A stretch of DNA of 64,000 nt, from positions 1-64,000 of the forward strand of contig NZ_FOWX01000025.1 of assembly GCF_900115555.1 (NCBI RefSeq), in the 5' to 3' direction. The first letter of the stretch is position 1; the number at the start of each line of letters is the position of its first letter. The notes under the pieces were generated by a model. The model made no database searches. It was not told the origin of the DNA and saw only the letters and a list, made by a program, of their open reading frames with translations. This document shows positions 1 to 8,330 of this stretch, in pieces. The translations under genes were made by a program, and so were the position numbers. The DNA is from Pseudomonas borbori (lineage in GTDB: Bacteria; Pseudomonadota; Gammaproteobacteria; Pseudomonadales; Pseudomonadaceae).

Positions 1-620
1 TTGCGCACCATGATCGCCTCGTCGGCCATGGCCGGCACATAGGCGCCGCCGGCGGTGCAGGAGCCCATGACCACGGCGATCTGCGGGATGCCCATGGCGC
101 TCATGTTGGCCTGGTTGAAGAAGATCCGGCCGAAGTGTTCGCGGTCCGGGAACACCTCATCCTGGCGCGGCAGGTTGGCGCCGCCGGAATCGACCAGGTA
201 GATGCACGGCAGGCGATTCTGCTGGGCGATGGCCTGGGCGCGCAGGTGTTTCTTCACGGTCAGCGGGTAGTAGCTGCCGCCTTTCACCGTGGCGTCGTTG
301 GCCACGATCATGCATTCGACGCCTTGGACCCGGCCGATGCCGGCAATCACCCCGGCGGCGGGTACGTCTTCGCCGTAGACGCCATGGGCCGCCAGTTGGC
401 CGATCTCGAGGAACGGCGAACCGATATCCAGCAGGCGGTTGATGCGTTCGCGCGGCAGCAGCTTGCCGCGCGAGGTATGCCGATGCTGGGCCTTCTCGCC
501 GCCGCCCTCATGGACGCGGGCGAGCAGGGCGCGCAGGGCGCCCACCTGGGTGAGCATGGCTGCGCTGTTGGCGGCGAACTCCGGCGAGCGTGTATTGATC
601 TGGGTGTGCAGGATGGCCAT
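1..620 (-). CDS. liuB: Methylcrotonyl-CoA carboxylase, carboxyltransferase (beta) subunit, 3' part missing
   Basis: Partial: the first 206 codons are in the window and the gene runs off the left edge. The product is the biotin-dependent carboxyltransferase half of 3-methylcrotonyl-CoA carboxylase, which acts in leucine and isovalerate breakdown. The translation starts MAILHTQINTRSPEF and carries the crotonase-fold carboxyltransferase region, with SGGANLPRQDEVFPDREHFG and a GSCTAGGAYVPAMADE stretch near the edge, both typical of this family. The ATG at 620 is preceded by an open intergenic region holding a two-hairpin element. It follows liuA on the same strand, the normal liuRABCDE order of Pseudomonas. 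Confidence 0.9.
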   Translation of the reverse strand, partial: MAILHTQINTRSPEFAANSAAMLTQVGALRALLARVHEGGGEKAQHRHTSRGKLLPRERINRLLDIGSPFLEIGQLAAHGVYGEDVPAAGVIAGIGRVQGVECMIVANDATVKGGSYYPLTVKKHLRAQAIAQQNRLPCIYLVDSGGANLPRQDEVFPDREHFGRIFFNQANMSAMGIPQIAVVMGSCTAGGAYVPAMADEAIMVR

Positions 621-642
621 CAGTGACTCCGATACCGTAATC

Positions 643-712
643 CGTAGGGTGGATGACGTTTTATCCATCCACCAGCTTTGGTGGAAAACGCTTCGCGGTT
701 TTCCACCCTACG
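643..712. repeat. Two-hairpin palindromic element between liuA and liuB (REP/BIME-like)
   Basis: Perfect 10-bp terminal inverted repeats CGTAGGGTGG (643-652) and CCACCCTACG (703-712) enclose two smaller hairpins. One is GGTGGAT at 648-654 with ATCCACC at 667-673; the other is GGTGGAAAAC at 680-689 with GTTTTCCACC at 698-707. The layout is that of dispersed extragenic palindromes common in Pseudomonas genomes. In the transcript it would fold between liuA and liuB and could stabilise or attenuate the message. Copy number elsewhere cannot be seen here. Confidence 0.75.
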
Positions 713-724
713 CGGGCAAGCGCC

Positions 725-1906
725 TTACTTGGTTTCGTTGAACAGCTCGCGGCCGATCAGCATGCGGCGGATCTCGCTGGTACCGGCGCCGATCTCGTAG
801 AGCTTGGCGTCACGCCACAGACGGCCGGTGGGGTAATCGTTGATATAACCGTTACCGCCGAGGATCTGGATCGCCTCGCCGGCGAGCCAGGTGGCTTTTT
901 CCGCGGTATAGAGGATCACCCCGGCGCAGTCCTTACGGACCTGGCGCGCATGCCCGGAGCCGATCGAATCCAGGTGCTTGCCTACAGCGTAGAGATAGGC
1001 GCGGCATGCCTGGAGGGTGGTGTACATGTCGGCGACCTTGCCCTGGATCAGTTGGAACTCGCCGATGCTCTGACCGAACTGCTTACGGTCATGGATATAG
1101 GGCACGATCACATCCATCGCCGCCTGCATCAGACCCAGCGGCCCGCCGCTGAGTACGGCGCGTTCGTAGTCGAGGCCGCTCATCAGCACCTTGACGCCTT
1201 CATCAACCTGGCCCAGTACGTTCTCCTCGGGAACCTCGACATCCTGGAACACCAACTCGCCGGTGTGCGAACCACGCATACCGAGCTTGTCGAGCTTCTG
1301 CGCGCAGCTGAAACCTGGTGTGCCTTTTTCCAGAATGAACGCGGTCATGCCCTTGGCACCGGCGCTCAGGTCGGTCTTGGCGTAGACCACTAGCACGTCA
1401 CAATCGGGGCCGTTGGTGATCCACATTTTGGTGCCGTTGAGTACATATCGGTCACCTTTCTTGTCGGCGCGTAGCTTCATCGATACTACGTCGGAGCCGG
1501 CATTAGGCTCACTCATTGCCAGAGCACCGATGTGTTCGCCGCTGACCAGCTTGGGCAGGAATTTGGCCTTCTGTGCGTCGCTACCGTTGCGGTTAATCTG
1601 GTTGACGCACAGATTGGAGTGGGCTCCATAGGACAGTCCGATGCCGCCCGCAGCGCGGGAGATCTCTTCCATGGCAATCATATGAGCCAGGTAGCCCATA
1701 CCCGAGCCACCATATTGTTCGGGGACGGTCATACCGAGCAGGCCCATGTCGCCGAACTTGCGCCACAGGTCCATGGGGAACTGATCGGTGCGGTCTGCGG
1801 CTTCCGCGCGCGGGGCGATTTCTTTGGCTGCAAAGCTGGCAACGGAATCGCGCAGCATGTCGATGTCTTCACCAAGGAAGAAATTCAGTCCGGGCAAATG
1901 GCTCAT
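725..1906 (-). CDS. liuA: Isovaleryl-CoA dehydrogenase
   Basis: FAD-dependent acyl-CoA dehydrogenase of 393 residues, the usual length, oxidising isovaleryl-CoA to 3-methylcrotonyl-CoA in leucine catabolism. The acyl-CoA dehydrogenase signature MSEPNAGSDV is at 131-140. The catalytic Glu is E248 in GLDYERAVLSGGPLG, the position characteristic of isovaleryl-CoA dehydrogenases. A C-terminal QILGGNGYINDYP motif is present. The ATG at 1906 has a good AGGAG ribosome site. It sits between liuR and liuB on the same strand, so the substrate is well supported by context. Confidence 0.93.
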   Translation of the reverse strand: MSHLPGLNFFLGEDIDMLRDSVASFAAKEIAPRAEAADRTDQFPMDLWRKFGDMGLLGMTVPEQYGGSGMGYLAHMIAMEEISRAAGGIGLSYGAHSNLCVNQINRNGSDAQKAKFLPKLVSGEHIGALAMSEPNAGSDVVSMKLRADKKGDRYVLNGTKMWITNGPDCDVLVVYAKTDLSAGAKGMTAFILEKGTPGFSCAQKLDKLGMRGSHTGELVFQDVEVPEENVLGQVDEGVKVLMSGLDYERAVLSGGPLGLMQAAMDVIVPYIHDRKQFGQSIGEFQLIQGKVADMYTTLQACRAYLYAVGKHLDSIGSGHARQVRKDCAGVILYTAEKATWLAGEAIQILGGNGYINDYPTGRLWRDAKLYEIGAGTSEIRRMLIGRELFNETK

Positions 1907-1943
1907 GGTCCAGCTCTCCTGTAATCGTTGTCGATTGCTTGAT

Positions 1944-2324
1944 TCATACCGCAGGTTGCCGCAGTGCGGCCTGGCAGCGTTGTTCTGCTGTGTTCAATTC
2001 CAGCTGCATGTGCTGGATGTCCAAAATCTGTTGTTCGAGTTGCTCCCGGCGTCCGGCAATTTTCTCCAGAAAGCGGCTCAGTTGTTTGTGGTTGCCGCCG
2101 GCGGGGTCGTACATACCAATCAGTTCCTTACATTCAGCCAGCGAGAAGCCAATACGCTTGCCTCGCAGGATCAGCCTCAGCGTGACCCCGTCGCGTAGCG
2201 AGTAGATACGCTCCTGGCCGCGTCGCTGGGGCACAAGCAGGCCCTGTTCCTCGTAGAAGCGGATGGTGCGGGTGGTCACTTGCATCTCGCGGGCAAGCTC
2301 GGAAATGCTGTATGTCCTTGGCAT
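1944..2324 (-). CDS. liuR: MerR-family regulator of the liu operon (LiuR)
   Basis: A 126-residue MerR-family DNA-binding protein. The N-terminal winged helix reads YSISELAREM then TTRTIRFYEEQGLLVPQRRG, followed by a long coiled-coil dimerisation helix. No Cys metal-binding triad is visible, as expected for a regulator of branched-chain acid catabolism rather than a metal sensor. The ATG at 2324 is preferred over an in-frame GTG at 2330. It is the first gene of the liuR-liuA-liuB operon, and a palindrome fitting a LiuR operator lies just upstream at 2343-2358, suggesting autoregulation. Confidence 0.88.
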   Translation of the reverse strand: MPRTYSISELAREMQVTTRTIRFYEEQGLLVPQRRGQERIYSLRDGVTLRLILRGKRIGFSLAECKELIGMYDPAGGNHKQLSRFLEKIAGRREQLEQQILDIQHMQLELNTAEQRCQAALRQPAV

Positions 2325-2342
2325 GCTCACGCGCGAATTACC

Positions 2343-2358
2343 TTTACGTTAACGTTTG
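2343..2358 (-). promoter_or_regulatory. Probable LiuR operator
   Basis: The sequence TTTACGTTAACGTTTG contains the perfect palindrome ACGTTAACGT (2346-2355) and lies 19 bases before the liuR start codon. LiuR sites of gammaproteobacteria are described as palindromes with an ACGT..ACGT core; the match is from memory. Position and symmetry support an autoregulatory operator for the liu operon. Confidence 0.6.
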
Positions 2359-2441
2359 TCCGCTTCCGTCGATTCAGCCACTGGCGTATCACCAGGCGGC
2401 TAAGCGCTCGACAGCTGTGCTTACTGCGATCCGCAGATCTG

Positions 2442-2467
2442 CGCAGGGCCTTCGAGAAGGCCCTGCG
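2442..2467 (-). terminator. Hairpin downstream of the ferredoxin oxidoreductase gene
   Basis: Perfect 11-bp stem CGCAGGGCCTT / AAGGCCCTGCG with a CGAG tetraloop, six bases beyond the stop codon of the oxidoreductase on the minus strand. There is no T-run on either side, so it may be a terminator of the weak class or a 3' stabilising structure that also separates this gene from liuR. Confidence 0.6.
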
Positions 2468-2472
2468 ACCGA

Positions 2473-5400
2473 TCAAAGCTGGGCCGCTGGGATGCGTACG
2501 GGTTTGCTGGCTAGGCCGGCATCGTGGAACTGATCCCCATGGCACCATTGCTCTAGCAGCTGGGTCTTTTGCTGCTGGGCATGGGCCAGGTAGCGCTCCT
2601 TGACCGGGCCATAGCCGCGTACTGCATCTGGCAGGCTGGCCAGCTTCACGGCGGTCTCGAGTTTTTCCGGGCTGAGCTCCGTTAGCAGTTGGTCGAGGAT
2701 CTGTTCATAGCTGTGCAGCCACTCGCGCTCGACTTTGCGTTCGTGGGTGTAGCCGAACGGGTCCAGCCAGGTGTTACGCAGGAATTTCATTTTGGCCAGC
2801 AGCTTGAAGCCCTTGAGCATCCACGGGCCGAAGCTGCGCTTGGCCGGCTCGACGCCTGGCGCGGCTTTGTTCAGCAGCGGTGGCGCTAGGTGGAAGCGCA
2901 GGCTGTAGTCACCCTCGAAGGTCGTTTCGATCTTCTTGAGGAACTCGCCGTTGGTGAACAGGCGCGCCACTTCGTACTCGTCCTTGATGGCCAGGACTTT
3001 GAAGTAATAGCGCGCCACCGCCTCGGTGAGCGGGCCCGGCTGGCCGCACAGGGCAGATTCCGCTGCGCTGAATTGCTCGACTCGATCCCGATAACGCTTG
3101 GCCAGGGTTGCATCCTGGTACTCGGTGAGGAAACCGGCACGCCGGGTAATGCGTTCCTCCAGGCTCTGCGCCAGTTGGCGGTCGCGGCTCTGGACCTTGC
3201 TGGCCTCGAGGTTGCGCTGTACCCGTGGCAGGTCGACGGCAGCGCGGCGGCCCCAGGCGAAGGCCGCGCGGTTGAACGCTACTGCGGTACCGTTCAGCTC
3301 GATGGCCTGCAGCAGGGCGTCCTCGCCCACCGGTAGCCAGCCTTTCTGGTAGGCAAAGCCGAGCATGAAGGTGTTGGTGGCAATGGAGTCGCCCATCAGC
3401 GCGGTGGCGATCCGGCTGGCGTCGATAAAGCTGGCCTGACTGTCGCCGACCGCTTCGCGGATTTGCGCGGCCATGTCCTGGCTTTGGAACTTGGGATCGG
3501 GGTTGGCTTGCAGGTCGCCGCTTTCCGCCTGCTTGGCGAAGCTGCGCACGAAGGCGCTGGTGATGCTTTCCTCGCTGTTGACCAGTGCGTGGGTGACGCC
3601 CTGACGCAATTTCATCAGGGTTTCACTGTTGGCGCTGACCACCAGGTCGCAGCCGAGCAACAGGCTGGTTTCGCCCTCGGCGATGCGCGGCGCGAACAGC
3701 TGCTCCTGACGCGCGGCGATGCGGATGTGCGACCACACCGCGCCGCCTTTCTGCGCCATGCCGGCCATGTCCAGGTTGAGTGCACCCTTGCCTTCGATAA
3801 AGGCCGCCATGCCGAGCAGGGCACCGATGGTGACCACGCCGGTACCGCCGACGCCGGTGACCAGGATGCTGTACGGCTCATCCAGGGCGAGTGGCGAGGG
3901 TTGCGGCAGATCCCAGCGCTCTTCGCTGTTCTCGGCCAGGGCCTTGGGCTTGCGCAGCTTGCCACCTTCGACGGTGACGAAGCTCGGGCAGAAGCCGGAC
4001 AGGCAGGTGAAATCCTTGTTGCAGGAGGACTGGTCGATCTCGCGCTTGCGACCGAATTCGGTTTCCACCGCGACCACCGACATGCAGTTGGATTTGCTGC
4101 TGCAGTCGCCGCAGCCCTCGCACACGGCCTCGTTGATCACCACGCGACGTGCCGGGTCGGGGAACTTGCCACGCTTGCGCCGACGACGCTTCTCGGCGGC
4201 GCAGGTCTGATCGTAGATCAATGCCGAAACACCGGGGAATTCGCGTAGCTCCTTCTGACACTCTTCCATCCGCTCGCGGGCATATACCGGAACGCCTTCA
4301 GCAAGATCCTTGGCGTCGCGGTATTTGTCTGGATCCTCGCTGACCACGATGATGCGCTGTACACCTTCGGCAGCCAGTTGGCGGCTGATTTGCGCCACGC
4401 TCAAGGTGCCGTCTACCGGTTGGCCACCGGTCATGGCAACTGCATCGTTGTAGAGAATCTTGTAGGTAATACGCGACTTGGCGGCTACCGCCGCGCGGAT
4501 CGCCAGCAGGCCGGAGTGGAAGTAGGTGCCGTCACCGAGGTTGGCGAATACGTGCTGGGTTTCGGTGAACGGAGCTTGGCCGATCCAAGCCGCGCCTTCG
4601 CCGCCCATTTGGCTGAAGGTCTGGGTCTGCGGGTAGATCCAGGCCGCCATGTAATGGCAACCGATGCCGGCCAGCGCGCGGCTGCCTTCGGGAACTTTGG
4701 TCGAGGTGTTATGCGGGCAGCCGGAGCAGTAGTGCGGCACCCGATCCATCAGGTTGTTGAAGTGCCCCTTGCACGCCAACTGGGCGTCGAGGACCGCCAG
4801 GCTTACCTGCAACTGGTCGTTCTGCTGCTGACGCAGAATGCGTCCGGCCAACGCGCGGGCGATCTGTGCCGGGGTCAGTTCGCCGATGGCCGGCAGCAGC
4901 CAGCCCGTGTGCGGCAGGCTCCACTCGCCTTTGTCATCGAATTTACCGACGATGTGCGGGCGTACGTCTTCGCGCCAGTTGTAGAGTTCTTCCTTCAACT
5001 GGTACTCGATCAGGTGACGTTTTTCCTCGACCACCACGATCTCTTCCAGCCCATCGGCAAACTGGCGCACACCCTCGGCCTCCAGTGGCCAGATCATGCC
5101 GACCTTGTACACGCGCAGACCGAGTTGCTGCGCCATGGCCTCATCGATGCCGAGAATCTTCAGCGCCTGACAGACGTCGAGGTAGGACTTGCCGGAGGTG
5201 ATAATGCCGATGCGCGCCTTGGGCGAGTCGAGCACGATACGGTCGAGGCTGTTGGCCTTGGCATACGCCAGTGCAGCATACAGTTTGTGCTCGAGCAGAC
5301 GCTGTTCCTGCGCCAGGGGCGGGTCCGGCCAGCGAATATTGAGGCCGCCCTCGGGGAGCTCGAACTCGGGGATGATCGGCTGCACGCGGTGCGGGTCGAG

Positions 5401-6036
5401 GTCGACGATGGCGGCGCTTTCCACGGTGTCGGCGACCGCCTTGAGTGCGACCCAGCAGCCGGAGTAACGCGACATGGCCCAACCGTGCAGGCCGTAATCG
5501 AGGTATTCCTGTACCCCGGACGGTGCCAGCACCGGCATCATGACCGCCTTGAAAATGTGCTCGGTCTGATGCGGCAGGGAAGAGGAGCGGGCACCATGGT
5601 CGTCGCCGGCAATCGCCAGCACGCCGCCGAACTTAGAAGTGCCGGCGGCATTGGCGTGACGGAATACGTCGCCGCAACGGTCCACGCCCGGGCCCTTGCC
5701 GTACCACATGCCGAATACGCCATCGTACTTGGCACCTTCGAAGATGTTGACCTGCTGGGTGCCCCATAGCGAGGTGGCGGCGAGGTCTTCGTTGACCCCG
5801 GGTTGGAACACCGTGTGGTGCTGCTTGAGGTGATCGCGGGCTTTCCACAGGGCCTGATCGAAGTTACCCAGGGGCGAGCCGCGGTAACCGGAGATGAAAC
5901 CTGCAGTATTGAGGCCAGCGTCGAGGTCGCGCTGGCGCTGCATCAGCGGCAAGCGCACCAGCGCCTGGATACCGGTCAGCAATACTTTTCCGCTTTGCTG
6001 AACGTACTTGTCGTCCAGGGACGGTGACGTGCTCAT
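2473..6036 (-). CDS. Fused indolepyruvate/2-oxoacid:ferredoxin oxidoreductase, TPP enzyme
   Basis: An 1187-residue proteobacterial-type fusion of the alpha and beta parts of indolepyruvate ferredoxin oxidoreductase, which oxidatively decarboxylates a 2-oxoacid to acyl-CoA and reduces ferredoxin. In order: pyrimidine-binding domain at the N terminus (GYRGSPLGNFD near 50-60), TPP domain with CSGCPHN (437-443) and GDGTYFHSG (501-509), a 4Fe-4S region with C639-x2-C642-x2-C645-x5-C651 and further Cys at 672, 678 and 683, then a gamma-type domain beginning VTGVGGTGVVT. The ATG at 6036 follows a GGAGG ribosome site. Its upstream region contains the shared island dyad at 6105-6129, so it is probably co-regulated with the terpenoid genes. 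The 2-oxoacid substrate is unknown; aryl or branched-chain acids are both plausible. Confidence 0.9.
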   Translation of the reverse strand: MSTSPSLDDKYVQQSGKVLLTGIQALVRLPLMQRQRDLDAGLNTAGFISGYRGSPLGNFDQALWKARDHLKQHHTVFQPGVNEDLAATSLWGTQQVNIFEGAKYDGVFGMWYGKGPGVDRCGDVFRHANAAGTSKFGGVLAIAGDDHGARSSSLPHQTEHIFKAVMMPVLAPSGVQEYLDYGLHGWAMSRYSGCWVALKAVADTVESAAIVDLDPHRVQPIIPEFELPEGGLNIRWPDPPLAQEQRLLEHKLYAALAYAKANSLDRIVLDSPKARIGIITSGKSYLDVCQALKILGIDEAMAQQLGLRVYKVGMIWPLEAEGVRQFADGLEEIVVVEEKRHLIEYQLKEELYNWREDVRPHIVGKFDDKGEWSLPHTGWLLPAIGELTPAQIARALAGRILRQQQNDQLQVSLAVLDAQLACKGHFNNLMDRVPHYCSGCPHNTSTKVPEGSRALAGIGCHYMAAWIYPQTQTFSQMGGEGAAWIGQAPFTETQHVFANLGDGTYFHSGLLAIRAAVAAKSRITYKILYNDAVAMTGGQPVDGTLSVAQISRQLAAEGVQRIIVVSEDPDKYRDAKDLAEGVPVYARERMEECQKELREFPGVSALIYDQTCAAEKRRRRKRGKFPDPARRVVINEAVCEGCGDCSSKSNCMSVVAVETEFGRKREIDQSSCNKDFTCLSGFCPSFVTVEGGKLRKPKALAENSEERWDLPQPSPLALDEPYSILVTGVGGTGVVTIGALLGMAAFIEGKGALNLDMAGMAQKGGAVWSHIRIAARQEQLFAPRIAEGETSLLLGCDLVVSANSETLMKLRQGVTHALVNSEESITSAFVRSFAKQAESGDLQANPDPKFQSQDMAAQIREAVGDSQASFIDASRIATALMGDSIATNTFMLGFAYQKGWLPVGEDALLQAIELNGTAVAFNRAAFAWGRRAAVDLPRVQRNLEASKVQSRDRQLAQSLEERITRRAGFLTEYQDATLAKRYRDRVEQFSAAESALCGQPGPLTEAVARYYFKVLAIKDEYEVARLFTNGEFLKKIETTFEGDYSLRFHLAPPLLNKAAPGVEPAKRSFGPWMLKGFKLLAKMKFLRNTWLDPFGYTHERKVEREWLHSYEQILDQLLTELSPEKLETAVKLASLPDAVRGYGPVKERYLAHAQQQKTQLLEQWCHGDQFHDAGLASKPVRIPAAQL

Positions 6037-6100
6037 GGCTAACCTCCAATCTTGTTCTTATTGATTCCGATTGCCTCACTTGGGGAGGAATCGCTCAGAA

Positions 6101-6129
6101 AATATGAACAGATTGTCTGTTAGTGTTTT
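6101..6129 (-). promoter_or_regulatory. Island dyad / promoter of the ferredoxin oxidoreductase
   Basis: Read on the minus strand: AAAACA-N13-TGTTCA, then TATT. The outer half-site is at 6124-6129 and the inner at 6105-6110. It also fits a sigma70 layout with AAAACA as -35, 17 bases, and CATATT (6101-6106) as -10. The -10 is 64 bases before the start codon. Same architecture as six other promoters in the window. Confidence 0.65.
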
Positions 6130-6134
6130 GTTAT

Positions 6135-6160
6135 CTTAAAGACATAAAAATTGCTTTAAG
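6135..6160. promoter_or_regulatory. Inverted repeat CTTAAAG-N12-CTTTAAG
   Basis: Perfect 7-bp arms at 6135-6141 and 6154-6160 in an A/T-rich stretch upstream of the oxidoreductase promoter. It shares its right arm with the next dyad (6159-6181). Operator-like; the binding protein is unknown. Confidence 0.45.
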
Positions 6161-6181
6161 GTATTTGATAAACAAATACCT
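6159..6181. promoter_or_regulatory. Inverted repeat AGGTATTTG-N5-CAAATACCT
   Basis: Perfect 9-bp arms with a 5-base spacer in the divergent intergenic region. It is A/T-rich with no T-run placed for termination, so an operator is more likely than a terminator. No copy was noticed elsewhere in the window. Confidence 0.5.
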
Positions 6182-6360
6182 AATGGCCTTGCCCCGAACA
6201 GCCACCGCACATACCTGGTGAGGGCGCAATGTCCTTAGGTTCAGCAGTGCGTCGAGCGCGACGGACAGGTCGAGCGAGCAGATCCGGCGGCATGAACGGT
6301 CTGCCGACCTGTTATCGATCCGCACCACTCAGCCACAGGCAGGGGCGCGCTTATGACCTG

Positions 6361-6399
6361 TGTATTTCAGCAATAGCCCTTTGTATTTCAGCGATAGCC
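6361..6399 (+). promoter_or_regulatory. Tandem 18-bp direct repeat, 21-bp period
   Basis: TGTATTTCAGCAATAGCC at 6361-6378 recurs as TGTATTTCAGCGATAGCC at 6382-6399, with 17 of 18 positions identical. The 21-base period places both copies on the same face of the helix, as in paired activator sites of AraC- or LuxR-type regulators. It lies 111 bases before the DUF1302 start codon. Confidence 0.6.
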
Positions 6400-6509
6400 T
6401 GAATCGTTGTGTCTGCGCATGTCCTCTCGTCTACTCAGTCGGCGGCTCTGCCAGCGGTGATCGTTGCAGTCAGCTGCGAATAACAATAACAAGCGAGACG
6501 GAGATTTTG

Positions 6510-8174
6510 ATGTCTATTGGCAACCTGAAGCTGACCCGCCTGGCAATTGGCGTAGCCGTCGCCCTGGTCTGTAGCGGCCTGACCCAGGCAAGAGAGTTCA
6601 CTACCGCAAACCCTGACCTGACCCTGCGTTGGGACAACACGCTGCGCTACAACCTCGGGATTCGGGCTGAAGAGCGCGAACAAGCGCTGGCCAACAATGC
6701 GACCTATGATGAATCCGACTCCAAATTCGACCGTGGTGACGTGGTAACCAACCGCATCGATGTGATGAGCGAGTTCGAATTGGCTTACCAGCAGTACCAT
6801 GGGATTCGCGTCAGCGGCGCTGGCTGGTACGACCAGGCCTACGCCGATTCTGATGTCGAGACAAACTCCGGCAATGTCTTCTACCCAGGTGCGTTCCCCG
6901 GGGCTAGTACCCCGAGCTACCGAAGCGGTGAGTATTCGGGATTCACCAAGCGCTACCACCGCGGTTTGAGTGGCGAGTTGCTGGATGCTTTCGTCTTTAC
7001 CCGCTTCAACCTCGGCGATGTGCCGGTCAGTCTGCGTGCGGGCCGACATACCGTGTACTGGGGCAACGGCCTGCTGATTCCCGGTCATGCGGTGTCCTAT
7101 TCCCAGGCCCCGCTCGACGGCCGCAAGGCGGTGAGTAACCCCGGTACCGAAACCCGCGAGATCTTCCTGCCGCTGACCCAGGTGTCGGCCCAGGCTCAGA
7201 TCAACGACCGGCTGTCGTTGGCGGCTCAGTATTTCTTCGAGTGGGACACCACTCGTGCGCCAGAAGGCGGCACCTATCTGGCATCCGCCGATGTGGCGCT
7301 TGAGGGGCCCGATCAATTGCCACTGTTTCAGGGGTTTGCCCGCCCGCTGGTCGATCCGCTGACGCCAGGGGACCGCGGTAATTGGGGCGTGATGGGCACT
7401 TACAGTCTGGACTTCCTGCACTCGGATATCGGCCTGTACTACCGCGAATATGATGACTACACCCCCTGGGGGCTGCAGGTCGGTGCCAATTTCGCACGCT
7501 ACGTGTATGCCGAGAACGTCAAGCTTTATGGGCTGAGCTGGGCCGCCGGCCCGGTGCTCGGGGGCGCGTCGCTGGGCGTCGATTTGTCCTACCGCAAGAA
7601 TGCCTCATTGATATCGAAAAACTTCAGCGCCGTGGATAACCAGGGCGCGCGCGGCGACACCGTGCACATGGTGGTCAACACACTGTGGCTGCTCCCACGC
7701 ACCGACTACTTCGACACGGGCAGCTTTATCGCCGAACTGGCCTACAGCCATGTGCAGAAAGTCACCGAGCACAAGGAGTTGTTCAAGGGCGAGGGCTATG
7801 ACGGTTGCCCCTCCGGTCAGGACAAGGAGTGGGGCTGTGCGACCCGTAACTATGTCGGCGTGGCGTTCAACCTGTCTCCGCAATGGCTTGGCGTGTTCCC
7901 GGGGTGGAACATTTCCGCACCGATGAGCTTCGACTATGGCCTGTCCGGCAACGCGGCCAACGGTGGCGGCAGTGAAGGCAAGTACAGCTACAAGGTGGGC
8001 ATCAAGGGCACTTTCGATGAACGCTATGACGTCACCCTCGCTTACATCGGTTACGGCAGCCAGCGTAAGTACGCCGACATCGCTGGAGTTGGCAAGACGG
8101 TGGTGGGCGGCACTGGAGACATTGGCCTGTCGGATCGCAACTGGCTTTCGCTGAGCTTCAGTACGGCGTTCTGA
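6510..8174 (+). CDS. DUF1302 family outer-membrane-associated protein (first copy)
   Basis: A 554-residue exported protein. The signal peptide is about residues 1-27 (hydrophobic LAIGVAVALVCSGLTQA). The mature part begins with NPDLTLRWDNTLRYNLG and is rich in alternating aromatic/polar strands ending in a terminal Phe, as in beta-barrel proteins. DUF1302 proteins recur with DUF1329, YCF48 and RND genes in clusters for hydrophobic substrates; no biochemical role is firmly known to me. The ATG at 6510 is chosen because it begins the signal peptide, although the frame is open from 6360. DUF1329 follows after 156 bases. A homologue is at 19834. Confidence 0.85.
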   Translation: MSIGNLKLTRLAIGVAVALVCSGLTQAREFTTANPDLTLRWDNTLRYNLGIRAEEREQALANNATYDESDSKFDRGDVVTNRIDVMSEFELAYQQYHGIRVSGAGWYDQAYADSDVETNSGNVFYPGAFPGASTPSYRSGEYSGFTKRYHRGLSGELLDAFVFTRFNLGDVPVSLRAGRHTVYWGNGLLIPGHAVSYSQAPLDGRKAVSNPGTETREIFLPLTQVSAQAQINDRLSLAAQYFFEWDTTRAPEGGTYLASADVALEGPDQLPLFQGFARPLVDPLTPGDRGNWGVMGTYSLDFLHSDIGLYYREYDDYTPWGLQVGANFARYVYAENVKLYGLSWAAGPVLGGASLGVDLSYRKNASLISKNFSAVDNQGARGDTVHMVVNTLWLLPRTDYFDTGSFIAELAYSHVQKVTEHKELFKGEGYDGCPSGQDKEWGCATRNYVGVAFNLSPQWLGVFPGWNISAPMSFDYGLSGNAANGGGSEGKYSYKVGIKGTFDERYDVTLAYIGYGSQRKYADIAGVGKTVVGGTGDIGLSDRNWLSLSFSTAF

Positions 8175-8330
8175 TGCTGGCGGGCCGGTCCACTCGTGAA
8201 TCCGCGGCATATCAACCTCACGACATCCTTCTTCGCCCTGCGACTGCTTGGTAGCACGACGCGTGCTTGTTTGTTCGCTCTTGCTGCGCCTGTTGCCAGG
8301 CGACTACAAAAACAATGACTGGAGGTACTC

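Larger units (their letters stand above)
6037..6509. other. Divergent regulatory region, no gene
   Basis: A 473-base gap between the minus-strand oxidoreductase and the plus-strand DUF1302 gene. It holds, left to right, the island dyad (6105-6129), two adjoining inverted repeats (6135-6160 and 6159-6181) and a 21-bp-period direct repeat (6361-6399). An open frame upstream of the DUF1302 start (6360-6509) has no signal-peptide or coding look and is treated as leader. Confidence 0.7.

Noticed and set aside
6360..6509. N-terminal extension of the first DUF1302 gene
   Set aside because: It would put 50 residues before a clear signal peptide and crosses the 21-bp direct repeat.
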